A stretch of DNA of 57,709 bases from an uncultured Elusimicrobia bacterium (GTDB lineage: Bacteria; Elusimicrobiota; Elusimicrobia; Elusimicrobiales; UBA9959). The stretch is from positions 1 to 57,709 of the forward strand of contig CAIXBR010000061.1 of NCBI GenBank assembly GCA_903917735.1, read 5' to 3'. The notes beneath the pieces are model-generated. The model was not told the DNA's origin and did not search any database. It saw only the letters and a list, made by a program, of their open reading frames with translations. The position numbers and the translations under genes were made by a program. This document shows positions 42,455-50,152 of the stretch, piece by piece (the first letter of the stretch is position 1; the number at the start of each line of letters is the position of its first letter).

Positions 42455-42483
42455 GTTAGAAACCATATTATATGTTTTCTAAC
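42455..42483. promoter_or_regulatory. MarR operator palindrome overlapping the -10 box
   Basis: A 29-bp palindrome centred at 42469: GTTAGAAA on the left, TTTCTAAC on the right, 13 of 14 base pairs matching. The minus-strand TATAAT (42467-42472) lies in its centre, so a bound repressor would block RNA polymerase. It is 6 bases upstream of the marR start codon. Confidence 0.8.
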
Positions 42484-42511
42484 CATCTCCGGTCAAATCC
42501 GGGGGAGCGCG

Positions 42512-42979
42512 CTATGGGTTGAGGGAGGGAAATCTTTCGAACAGGGCCGGGGTTATCTTCAGGCGGTACCAGTGGGCCGAGGCGGAGTCGGTGTGATGCC
42601 CCGCTGCGTCAACTTTCTCGAAGCCGTAGCGCAGGTGGCAGCAGATGGTGACCAGGTTGCCGTCGTCGCAGGAGTACCAGACCTCTTTCGCACCCAGCTT
42701 TACGGCGTGGAGTATCCGGGCTTCGGTGAGGCGCTTGGCTAAGCCCATCTCGCGGAATTCCGGCTTTACGCGCAGCCCGTCCATGATCCAGCGGTCTTTC
42801 TCGCGGTAGATGACGCTGTGCCCGGCCAGCTCGCTGCCGGAGTAGGCGGCAAAATAGGCGTGCGCGCCCCGGCCGGGTTTCTTGATCTCGCAGTCGGAAT
42901 AAAAAGCCAGGAAGCGCTCCTTCCAGTCAGCGTCTTCCTTTTCTATCTTCCTTATAGTTATCCCGCCGGGCTTTTTCAT
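42512..42979 (-). CDS. GNAT-family acetyltransferase
   Basis: A 155-residue single-domain GNAT. The acetyl-CoA loop is DGLRVKPEFREMGLAKRLTEA (R-x-x-G-x-A), preceded by the usual beta strand (AGHSVIYREKDRWI) and followed by the C-terminal HLRYGFEKVD. The substrate is unknown. A TATAAT box lies on the minus strand about 10 bases upstream of the ATG. Not linked to the efflux operon: it lies 62 bases upstream of its operator on the same strand. Confidence 0.85.
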   Translation of the reverse strand: MKKPGGITIRKIEKEDADWKERFLAFYSDCEIKKPGRGAHAYFAAYSGSELAGHSVIYREKDRWIMDGLRVKPEFREMGLAKRLTEARILHAVKLGAKEVWYSCDDGNLVTICCHLRYGFEKVDAAGHHTDSASAHWYRLKITPALFERFPSLNP

Positions 42980-43087
42980 ATCCTGCTACATTATACCGAA
43001 AAGAGCCGGGGTTGCCATCGGCCTTTGGTACTACGCGCCGGTAGGCCCTGGGGCGGCCGGGATATCCCCCCTGCCCTGAGCCAGGCA

Positions 43088-43116
43088 GCAAAAAGGCCGC
43101 CAAGCGGCGGCCTTTA
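43088..43116 (-). terminator. Rho-independent terminator of the second helicase gene
   Basis: On the minus strand AAAGGCCGCC, short loop, GGCGGCCTTT followed by TTG. It lies about 20 bases past the helicase stop; the A/T flanks allow use in both directions. Confidence 0.75.
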
Positions 43117-43133
43117 AAAACCAGGTTTGGTGT

Positions 43134-44399
43134 CTACCTGCGTCTTCCGCCGCCCCCGGGCCTGCGGGAGGAGCGCTGGTTCCAGCCGCGCCCGGAAACC
43201 GCGTGGTCGTAGCCCCAGAGGGTTTCGGCCGGCACTTCGGGGTGGATGACCTGCGTGAGAGGAACGCCGGTAAGGGTCTCTATGCTGCGCACGTCGCCTC
43301 CCTGCTCGGGCGTGGCGAAGGTGATGGCGCGGCCGGGCTGACCGGCGCGGCCGGTGCGGCCGATGCGGTGCACGTAGGCGTCATCCTCTGAGGGCAGCTC
43401 GTAATTTATCACCAGTTCTATGCCGGTTACGTCTATGCCGCGGGCGGCTATATCGGTGGCCACCAGTATACGGTACTTGCCGGACTTAAAGCCCGCCATG
43501 GCGTCCTTGCGCTGGCCCATGGTGCGGTCTGAATGTATCTCGGCCACCGAGTGGCCCATGTAGGAGAGGATGTTGGCCACCTTGGCGGCGTCGTAGCGGG
43601 TTTCCACGAAGATCAGCACGGTGCCGGCGTATTTTTCTAAGAGCTTCGAAAGGAGCATGGGCTTGGAGCCGGTGCGCACTACGTAAAGTTCCTGTATCAC
43701 GTTGGCGGCCGCTGTGCCTGACTTGGCGGCCTCTATGCGGATGGGCAGCTTCATGTGCTGGCTCGCGAGCTTCATCACTTCGTCGGGTATGGTGGCGGAA
43801 AAGAGCATGGTCTGGCGCTCTTTCGGCAGGCAGCGGATGATGCGGTTGATCTGCGGGGCGAAGCCCATGTCGAACATGCGGTCGGCCTCGTCGAGGACGA
43901 GGATGCGGGCGTCCTGCACTTTGAGGGTGCCGCGCTCGATATGGTCGTAGACGCGGCCCGGGGTGCCGATGATGATGCGGGCTTTCTTGAAGAGGTCGCG
44001 GAGCTGTCCTTCCTTGCTCTCGCCGCCGATAAGGCAGGCGACGCCCATGCCGAAGGCAGGGGCGAAATCGCGGCAGACGTCGGCTACCTGCTGGGCGAGT
44101 TCGCGGGTGGGCAGTAGCACCAGGGCCTTGCCGGGCGCGGCGGCCAGGCGCTGTATCATGGGGATGGAGAAGGCGATGGTCTTGCCGGTGCCGGTCTGCG
44201 CTATGCCGACCATGTCCTTGCCTTCCGTGGCGACGCGTATGGCTTTTTCCTGTATGGGCGTCGGGGTGATGAAGCCTTTTTTATCGAGTATGTCCATGAG
44301 CTTCGGGGCTATACCAAGTCCATAGAAGCCTGTAGCCTCTTTCTTTAAGCCTAGCGTGTGCAAAGCTTTGAGGCCGATTTTTTTGAGTAGTCGTTTCAT
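43134..44399 (-). CDS. DEAD-box RNA helicase, RhlE-like, short tail
   Basis: A 421-residue RNA helicase closely related to the one at 35794-37581: the same GFYGLGIAPKL Q-region, AQTGTGKT, PTRELA, TPGR, DEAD, SAT, VATDIAARGIDVTG and HRIGRTGRAGQPGRAITFA. It has a basic N-terminal extension (MKRLLKKIGLKALHTLGLKK) and only a short basic tail (RSSRRPGGGGRRR). The pair looks like paralogues that diverged mainly in their tails, implying different RNA targets. A TATAAT box lies 11 bases upstream of the ATG on the minus strand. Confidence 0.92.
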   Translation of the reverse strand: MKRLLKKIGLKALHTLGLKKEATGFYGLGIAPKLMDILDKKGFITPTPIQEKAIRVATEGKDMVGIAQTGTGKTIAFSIPMIQRLAAAPGKALVLLPTRELAQQVADVCRDFAPAFGMGVACLIGGESKEGQLRDLFKKARIIIGTPGRVYDHIERGTLKVQDARILVLDEADRMFDMGFAPQINRIIRCLPKERQTMLFSATIPDEVMKLASQHMKLPIRIEAAKSGTAAANVIQELYVVRTGSKPMLLSKLLEKYAGTVLIFVETRYDAAKVANILSYMGHSVAEIHSDRTMGQRKDAMAGFKSGKYRILVATDIAARGIDVTGIELVINYELPSEDDAYVHRIGRTGRAGQPGRAITFATPEQGGDVRSIETLTGVPLTQVIHPEVPAETLWGYDHAVSGRGWNQRSSRRPGGGGRRR

Positions 44400-44470
44400 A
44401 TGTTATCTATATTATAACTCTTTTCGTCGGGCACGATTCAAAGATGGTGCCCCCGAGATGCCCAGTCTGG

Positions 44471-44788
44471 GGCCTGTGAGGGGTATGGGCTCGGCGGGCA
44501 CCGCGTCGCGCACACCGTGCGCGCGCTCCTCTCTCAGTCGCCGCGCTTACGCAAGCGGCTCCTTCCGACAGGGCCCGCCGAACCCATACCCCTCCCAGGC
44601 CCTCTCCGCGGAATCGAGATAATAACGGCTAACTGTTACGAAGGGACGGACGAGGGGACAGGGGTCGCAAAACCCTCACGGAGGCCGAGGCTTGCGTAAG
44701 CGCCGAGGCTGGGCGGCCGAAGGCCACTGCAGTGTGGGGAGGGGCGCGCACGGTGTGCGCGACGCCGTGTTTTGATAACCCTGTCCCC
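44471..44788. repeat. Non-coding region with long, interleaved inverted repeats
   Basis: The 425-base gap 44400-44824 holds no credible gene. It contains a 29-bp inverted repeat with two mismatches (44471-44499 with 44573-44601), a perfect 22-bp inverted repeat (44503-44524 with 44744-44765), a 12-bp pair (44544-44555 with 44691-44702) and a 10-bp pair GGGGACAGGG/CCCTGTCCCC (44654-44663 with 44779-44788). The second and third elements are also self-complementary hairpins. The first two pairs interleave, so they cannot both form as simple nested stems: either alternative folds or a pseudoknot. It may be a structured RNA or a repeat element. Confidence 0.7.
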
Positions 44789-44824
44789 GCGTCAGGCCCA
44801 TTGGGGATGACTGGCAGTTCAAGC

Positions 44825-46234
44825 CTAATTCAGTTCGAACTCTTCACCCATCATTGGGCATTTTACGTTCTTGATGCCCGCCGCCACGAGGGCGGCGGAG
44901 AGGGCGGCGCGCGCGGCGGGGTCGCCGTGGACCAGGAAGGTGCCGCGCTTCGGGTCGGCGGTCTTTATGAAAGCCAGCAGATCGTTCTTGTCGGCGTGGG
45001 ACGAGAAGCTGTGCAGGGTATCCACGCGCGCCCATACATCGTGCTGCAGGCCGAAGATCTTTATCTTCTTTTCGCCGTCCTGGAGTCTGCGGCCCAGCGT
45101 GCCCTGCGCCTGGTAGCCGACTATGAGGATCGTAGTGTTCTCTTTTTCAATATTGTTGCGCAGGTGGTGCAGTATGCGGCCGCCTTCGCACATGCCGGAC
45201 GCCGAGATTATTATCATCGGCCCGCTCTTGTTGTTCAGGGTCTGGGACTCCTCTTTGCTGCGCAGGTAGTGCACATAGTCGAACCCGAACGGGTCCCCGT
45301 CGGACTTGGCGTAGGCCAGGAACTCGGTGTCGAAGCAGAGGTCTTCCTTGTGCTTGTTGAAGATCTCCGTCAGGCTGACGGCCATGGGGCTGTCCACGTA
45401 GACCGGGATCTCGGGCACCGTTTTGTCGTGGCGCAGTTTGTCAATGATCAGGACTATTTCCTGCGTGCGCTCCAGGGCGAAGCTTGGGATTATTATCTTG
45501 CCCCCCTCCTTCCAGGCTCGCCTGATCGTGTCGGCGAGTTTCCCGGCGGCGTCCACCAGCGGCTCGTGGTTACGGTCGCCGTAGGTGCTCTCGATCACCA
45601 GGTAATCCACGTCCTTCGGCGGGGCCGGGGTTTCCAGGAGGAGCGTCTCCTCGCGGCCGAGATCGCCGGTGTAGACCAGCCGGCGGCGGCCGCCCGGGGT
45701 GTCGATGTCCAGTTGGGTAATCGAGGAGCCCAGCACGTGACCGGCGTTGAAGAAGGTTGCGGAAACGCCGGGGATGGGCGTGAAAGGGGCGCCATATTCT
45801 ACGTGCTGGAAATGGTCTCCGGCCAGCTTCGCGTCCTCCTCGTCATACATAGGTTCGATAGTAAGGTGTTGCGCGGCGTGCACCTTGTTATAGAACTGCG
45901 CGTCGCCCTCCTGCAGCCGGGCGGAGTCGGCCATCATGATGGCGGCTATCTCGGCCGTGCCCGGAGTGGCGTAGAGCGGGGCCGCGCAGCCTTTCTTGTA
46001 GAGCAGCGGCAGCAGGCCGCAGTGGTCTACGTGGGCGTGGCTGAGCAGCACCGCGTCCACGGAGGCCGGCGGAAAACGGAAGGTCCGGTTCTTGGCGTCG
46101 GCGTCGCTGCGGTGCCCCTGGAACATGCCGCAATCCATCAGCAGCCTTTTACCACCGGTCTCTAAAAGATGGCGCGAGCCCGTAACTTCGCCGGCGGCGC
46201 CGTGGAAAGAGATCTTGGTCTTATTGTCGTTCAT
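44825..46234 (-). CDS. Metallo-beta-lactamase/beta-CASP RNA-processing nuclease
   Basis: A 469-residue beta-CASP enzyme. Zinc ligands are in LLSHAHVDHCGLLP (HxHxDH), FNAGHVLGSS, YTGDLGREE and FSSHADKNDL. The beta-CASP insertion (motif A/B region) includes MIIISASGMCEGGRILHHL, and the C-terminal RNA-specificity part has FLVHGDPAARAAL. It resembles the bacterial TTHA0252/CPSF-like nucleases, which cut RNA endonucleolytically. It is intact and of typical length. The GNAT gene lies directly upstream on the same strand (10-base gap), so the two may be co-transcribed. Confidence 0.9.
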   Translation of the reverse strand: MNDNKTKISFHGAAGEVTGSRHLLETGGKRLLMDCGMFQGHRSDADAKNRTFRFPPASVDAVLLSHAHVDHCGLLPLLYKKGCAAPLYATPGTAEIAAIMMADSARLQEGDAQFYNKVHAAQHLTIEPMYDEEDAKLAGDHFQHVEYGAPFTPIPGVSATFFNAGHVLGSSITQLDIDTPGGRRRLVYTGDLGREETLLLETPAPPKDVDYLVIESTYGDRNHEPLVDAAGKLADTIRRAWKEGGKIIIPSFALERTQEIVLIIDKLRHDKTVPEIPVYVDSPMAVSLTEIFNKHKEDLCFDTEFLAYAKSDGDPFGFDYVHYLRSKEESQTLNNKSGPMIIISASGMCEGGRILHHLRNNIEKENTTILIVGYQAQGTLGRRLQDGEKKIKIFGLQHDVWARVDTLHSFSSHADKNDLLAFIKTADPKRGTFLVHGDPAARAALSAALVAAGIKNVKCPMMGEEFELN

Positions 46235-46244
46235 GATAATCCTT

Positions 46245-46739
46245 TTACTTCATAGGTTTAAAAGTTCTCAGCGGTCCTGTGGTTTTCCTCATCAGCAGTT
46301 CGTCCGAACCTTTTACGAGGAAATCCTTCAGGCGGCCTGTCAGTTTATAGCCGAGTTTGCGGTAAAAGCGGATGGCGCCCTTATTAAAGGAAGAGACGCA
46401 CAGGAACACGTTCGGGGAAGCGCGGAAAATCTTCTCCTCGGCGAAGCGAAGCAGTTCTTCCCCTACGCCCTGTCCCCTGAGGCCCTCCGCCACGAACAGC
46501 ACCTGTATGTAGCCGCGCAGCAGGCCTGACATGTTTATGGTCACGTGCCCGGCAGGCGCGCCGCCTATAGAGGCGGCGTAGGTTTCTCTGTACGGGGCTG
46601 ACAGCCCACTGAAGCAACTGGCAGCGTCCAGGCCGAGCTTCAGCCAAGGGTCGGACAGGGCCATGCGCCGCGCCGCGGCGCGAAGGTCTTTCACGGAGGT
46701 TATTCGGGATATTCTGAGTTTCTCTGCTGCCGGCATCAT
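46245..46739 (-). CDS. GNAT-family N-acetyltransferase
   Basis: A 164-residue GNAT with the acetyl-CoA motif VLFVAEGLRGQGVGEELLRFAEE (R-G-Q-G-V-G) and the C-terminal motif B FLCVSSFNKGAIRFYRKLGYKLTGRLKDF, similar to RimI/PhnO-type enzymes. Substrate unknown. It starts at 46739, overlapping nothing, divergent from the NarL-type kinase. The intervening about 100 bases contain a triple 9-bp repeat. Confidence 0.85.
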   Translation of the reverse strand: MMPAAEKLRISRITSVKDLRAAARRMALSDPWLKLGLDAASCFSGLSAPYRETYAASIGGAPAGHVTINMSGLLRGYIQVLFVAEGLRGQGVGEELLRFAEEKIFRASPNVFLCVSSFNKGAIRFYRKLGYKLTGRLKDFLVKGSDELLMRKTTGPLRTFKPMK

Positions 46740-46770
46740 TTAAATGATACAAAATTCCCCGCCTCGCGTA

Positions 46771-46797
46771 GCCGTGGGTGCCGTGGGTGCCGTGGGT
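46771..46797. repeat. Three tandem copies of GCCGTGGGT
   Basis: Three exact 9-bp direct repeats between the divergent GNAT and kinase genes. They end about 28 bases upstream of the kinase -10 box, the place for an activator or iteron-like binding site; they could also be a simple slippage repeat. Confidence 0.7.
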
Positions 46798-46824
46798 GGA
46801 TTTCGCGGCGACGGTGTTATTTTG

Positions 46825-46830
46825 TAAACT
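46825..46830 (+). promoter_or_regulatory. -10 box of a leaderless promoter (NarL-type kinase)
   Basis: TAAACT ends 7 bases before the ATG at 46838, with no ribosome-binding site. Confidence 0.35.
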
Positions 46831-46837
46831 GGCGGTA

Positions 46838-48145
46838 ATGGCAACCCCGCGCAAAACCCGCAATAAACTCCTGAAGCCCTCCCAGGCCATACACGCCCTG
46901 CACCCGCAGGTCCCTAAGAACGAGATTATACACGCGCTGCGCGAACGCGTGAAGGAACTTACCGCGCTGCATTCTACCGTCTGCGTGTTGCAGGACGACC
47001 GTCTCCCGGCCAAAGAAGTGCTGGACCGTGTCGTCAGGCTTATCCCTCCCGCTTGGCAGTACCCAGAAATCACTGCGGGCCGCATAATCGTGGGGGATTG
47101 CGAAAGCCGGAACCCCGGCTTCAGGCGCACGCGCTGGCTGCAGGCCTGCGAGTTCCGCATAAGCCCGGAGCTCACGGGGCGCATCGAGGTCTACTACCTT
47201 AAGAAAATGCCGGAAGAGGCGGAAGGGCCCTTCCTCGCCGAAGAGCGCAACCTCATCAACTCCCTGGCCGACATGCTCCGGGTCTATTTCGAGCGTAAGC
47301 TGGCCTCAAAGGCGCTGCTGGACGCGCACAACGACCTGGAGCGCCGCGTGCGGGAGCGCACGGCGGAACTGGAAAAACTGAATTCCGCGCTGAAGGCCGA
47401 GGTGCGGGAGCGCGAACTGCGCCAGAAGGAAATACTATCCTACCAGGAAAAACTGCGGGGACTCTCGGCCGAGCTCATCCTTACCGAGGAACGGGAGCGC
47501 CGGGAGATAGCCACCGACCTGCACGATATCATCGGCCAGACGCTGGCGATGGCGAAGATGAAGGCCGGGGCGTTGCGCGGCTATTGTTCCGCGCCCGATG
47601 CCTCGTCAGAGCTCAAGAACCTTTCCGGTTTCGTGGATGAGGCGATACTCGCCACCCGCAACCTGACGTTCCAGCTGGCCTCCCCCATACTTTACGAATT
47701 GGGCCTTGAAAGCGCGCTGGAACGGCTGGCCGAGGACACGCGCAAGCGGCACGGGCTGGCGGTGGATTTCCGCGGAGAGGGCCGGCGTGTACCGCTGCCC
47801 ACCGAGACCAGCGTGATGATCTTCAAGGCCGTGCGCGAGCTGATGATGAACGCCGTGAAGCATTCCAAGGCCACCGAGATAAAGGTACGGGTGCGGCGCG
47901 CAGGAGGGAAAATAGCCGTCACGGTCCGCGACAACGGCTGCGGGTTCAACGCGGCCGCCGCTTCCGTTTTCGATGGCGACAAGGGCGGGTTCGGGCTTTT
48001 CTCCATCAGGGAGAAGGTTTCCCACCTGGGCGGGATTTTCCGGCTGAACTCGCGTTCCAGTTCCGGCACGCTGGCCGTTATCACCGCCCCGTTGGGTAAG
48101 GATGAAAAAAATGGAAAAAAAAATACTGATCTGCGACGACCATAA
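46838..48145 (+). CDS. NarL-type (HisKA_3) cytoplasmic histidine kinase
   Basis: About 435 residues without membrane segments. The N-terminal half holds a GAF-like region (about 55-165), then a coiled coil (NDLERRVRERTAELEKLNS), HisKA_3 with the phosphohistidine in IATDLHDIIGQTLAMAK, and HATPase (N box LMMNAVKHSK; G1 RDNGCGFN; GGFGLFSIREK). I chose the ATG at 46838; the longer reading starts inside the repeat region. Its 3' end overlaps the regulator gene by 44 bases in another frame, across A7 and A9 runs, so the two are coupled. Confidence 0.88.
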   Translation: MATPRKTRNKLLKPSQAIHALHPQVPKNEIIHALRERVKELTALHSTVCVLQDDRLPAKEVLDRVVRLIPPAWQYPEITAGRIIVGDCESRNPGFRRTRWLQACEFRISPELTGRIEVYYLKKMPEEAEGPFLAEERNLINSLADMLRVYFERKLASKALLDAHNDLERRVRERTAELEKLNSALKAEVRERELRQKEILSYQEKLRGLSAELILTEERERREIATDLHDIIGQTLAMAKMKAGALRGYCSAPDASSELKNLSGFVDEAILATRNLTFQLASPILYELGLESALERLAEDTRKRHGLAVDFRGEGRRVPLPTETSVMIFKAVRELMMNAVKHSKATEIKVRVRRAGGKIAVTVRDNGCGFNAAAASVFDGDKGGFGLFSIREKVSHLGGIFRLNSRSSSGTLAVITAPLGKDEKNGKKNTDLRRP

Positions 48146-48758
48146 GATCTTCCGCGAAGGCCTGCGCGCCCTGCTTGAAAAACAGCCCGGCATAACGGTG
48201 GTGGGCGAGGCCCGCGACGGCATGGAGGCCGTGCGCCTGGCCAAGGAGCTTTCCCCGGACATCGTCATCATGGACATCTCCATGCCCGGCCTCAACGGCA
48301 TAGAGGCTTCGCGCAAGCTCGCTAAAGCCCGCAAGTCCGCCCGCATCATAGCTCTTTCGATGCACAACGACCGCAAGTACGTTACCGAGATCTTCAAGGC
48401 CGGCGCCCGCGCCTACCTGCTGAAGGATTCCGCCTTTGAGGAGCTGCTGGACGCCATTAAGGCGGTGAACTGCGGCCGGTTCTTCCTGAGCGCGGGCATA
48501 ACCAGTCTCGTCCTCGGCGACTATATAAAGGGCCCCGCCGGAGATCCGCGCAGCCCGTTCACCATCCTTTCCTCGCGCGAGCGCGAGGTTCTGCAGCTGC
48601 TGGCCGAAGGCCTGCGCACCAAAGAGATCTCCCATAAACTGGGTTTGAGCGTCAAGACCGTGGAAACCCACCGTAAGAAGATAATGGAAAAGATAGGCAT
48701 CCAGAGCATAGCCGGCCTGACGCGCTACGCCGTAAAGGAAGGCTTGGTGACCCTATAA
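48102..48758 (+). CDS. LuxR/NarL-family response regulator
   Basis: A 218-residue regulator: receiver (LICDDHKIFREG, phosphoacceptor in IVIMDISMPGLNG, IALSMH, YLLKDS) and LuxR-type helix-turn-helix (LSSREREVLQLLAEG ... KEISHKLGLSVKTVETHRKKIMEKIG). It is the cognate partner of the kinase directly upstream. The start may be 48102 or the second ATG at 48111 (MEKKILICDD); both sit within the end of the kinase gene. Targets are unknown; the ammonium transporter is the next gene downstream but has its own promoter. Confidence 0.93.
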   Translation: MKKMEKKILICDDHKIFREGLRALLEKQPGITVVGEARDGMEAVRLAKELSPDIVIMDISMPGLNGIEASRKLAKARKSARIIALSMHNDRKYVTEIFKAGARAYLLKDSAFEELLDAIKAVNCGRFFLSAGITSLVLGDYIKGPAGDPRSPFTILSSREREVLQLLAEGLRTKEISHKLGLSVKTVETHRKKIMEKIGIQSIAGLTRYAVKEGLVTL

Positions 48759-48777
48759 GGTTTTTCTACCATACGGG

Positions 48778-48821
48778 TCAGGGAATCCCTGATACCTCCC
48801 TCCCTCCGCAAGCCATATAAT
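48778..48821 (+). promoter_or_regulatory. Palindrome and -10 box upstream of amt
   Basis: A 15-bp near-perfect palindrome TCAGGGAATCCCTGA (48778-48792, only the centre unpaired) lies 23 bases before TATAAT (48816-48821). It fits an operator or activator site for the ammonium transporter gene. Confidence 0.5.
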
Positions 48822-48871
48822 TTATCTAGCGTGTGTAAGGCGCGTTAATTAATTACGGAGGAATACCATAT

Positions 48872-50083
48872 ATGTTCGATACCGGAAATACCGGGTTCAT
48901 GCTCGTGTCGACCAGCCTCGTCATGCTCATGACCCCCGGTCTCGCCTTCTTCTACGGCGGGCTTGTGGGCCGCAAGAACGTGCTGGCCATAATGATACAG
49001 AGCTTCGTTTCGATGGGCGTGACCACAATTCTCTGGTACGCTTTCGGCTACTCGCTGTGCTTCAGCGGCGGCAAGGGCGCCATAATCGGCAACCTTGACA
49101 TGGCCTTCATGCACGGCATTACCCCGATGACGGCCTTCGCCGGTTCAACCAGCATCCCGCTGCTGGTGTTCTTCGCCTACCAGATGATGTTCGCCCAGAT
49201 AACGCCGGCGCTCATCACCGGCGCGTTTACGAACCGCATCAACTTCAAAGCCTATCTGATCTTCCTGGTAGCCTGGCTGATCTTCGTCTATTTCCCCCTC
49301 TGCCACATGGTGTGGGGCGGCGGCCTGTTCGCCGCGCACGGCGTACTGGACTTCGCCGGCGGCATAGTGGTGCACGCAACCGCGGGCTTCGCCGCGCTGG
49401 CCTCCGTGTTCTTTGTCGGTAAGCGTAAGGTGGTTGATTCCGGCGCGCACAGCATCCCGCTGGTGGCCCTCGGCACCGGCCTGCTCTGGTTCGGGTGGTA
49501 CGGCTTCAATGCCGGCAGCGAACTGAGGGTGGACCCCGTGACGGCGCTCGCCTTCGTCAACACCGACGTGGCCGCTTCCTTCGCCGCGATCACCTGGCTG
49601 TTCATAGCCTGGTCGCTTGAAAAGAAGCCCAAGTTCGTCGGGCTCCTGACCGGTTCAATCGCCGGCCTCGCTACTATAACACCGGCCGCCGGCTACGTTA
49701 CCACGAAAGCCGCGGTCTGCATCGGTATCCTGTCCAGCGTCATCTGTTATATGGCCGTGAACATGAAGAACCGGCTGGGCTGGGATGACTCGCTTGACGT
49801 GTGGGGCGTGCACGGCGTGGGCGGCGTGACGGGCGTGATCCTGCTCGGAGTGTTCGGCACCACGGCGGTGAACGCCGCCGGGGCCAATGGACTCTGGCAC
49901 GGCGACGCGATGTTCTTCGCCAAGGAAGTTATAGCTGTGGCCGCTACGGCTGCCTATGCGTTCTTGTTCTCTTACGGCTGCCTGTTCGTGATCAACCTGT
50001 TCACGCCGGTAAAGACGGACGAGAAAGAGGAAGAGATGGGACTCGACGAAGCGCAGCACGGCGAAACCGCCTACCTGCACTAA
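48872..50083 (+). CDS. amt: Ammonium transporter Amt
   Basis: A 403-residue, 11-helix Amt/Rh family channel for ammonium. Key residues: the twin histidines of the pore in GGIVVHATAGFAAL and VHGVGGVTGVI, the tryptophan/phenylalanine gate region in MLMTPGLAFFYGGLVGRKN, and LWFGWYGFNAGS. There is no signal peptide (many Amt proteins have one), and the C-terminal tail is short and acidic. No glnK gene follows, which is unusual, as amt is normally paired with it. It has a strong ribosome-binding site (GGAGG) and ends at a terminator. Confidence 0.93.
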   Translation: MFDTGNTGFMLVSTSLVMLMTPGLAFFYGGLVGRKNVLAIMIQSFVSMGVTTILWYAFGYSLCFSGGKGAIIGNLDMAFMHGITPMTAFAGSTSIPLLVFFAYQMMFAQITPALITGAFTNRINFKAYLIFLVAWLIFVYFPLCHMVWGGGLFAAHGVLDFAGGIVVHATAGFAALASVFFVGKRKVVDSGAHSIPLVALGTGLLWFGWYGFNAGSELRVDPVTALAFVNTDVAASFAAITWLFIAWSLEKKPKFVGLLTGSIAGLATITPAAGYVTTKAAVCIGILSSVICYMAVNMKNRLGWDDSLDVWGVHGVGGVTGVILLGVFGTTAVNAAGANGLWHGDAMFFAKEVIAVAATAAYAFLFSYGCLFVINLFTPVKTDEKEEEMGLDEAQHGETAYLH

Positions 50084-50098
50084 CGTTTAGTTTCGCAG

Positions 50099-50131
50099 GC
50101 CCGTCCGTCCGCAAGGGCGGGCGGGCTTTTG
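50099..50131 (+). terminator. Terminator after amt
   Basis: GCCCGTCCGTCC, GCAA loop, GGGCGGGCGGGC with G-U pairs, then TTTTG. It separates amt from the barrel gene downstream, though read-through is possible. Confidence 0.65.
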
Positions 50132-50152
50132 CTTAATATAGTAGGAGAACCA

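Noticed and set aside
44411..44416. Leaderless promoter for the second helicase
   Set aside because: TATAAT is 11 bases from the ATG, which leaves a short leader, so it was not counted with the leaderless set.
44517..44699. Small plus-strand frames in the structured intergenic region
   Set aside because: No ribosome-binding site or recognisable protein; composition follows the inverted repeats.
46771..46797. CRISPR array
   Set aside because: Only three abutting 9-bp copies with no spacers and no cas genes; no CRISPR array was seen anywhere in the window.
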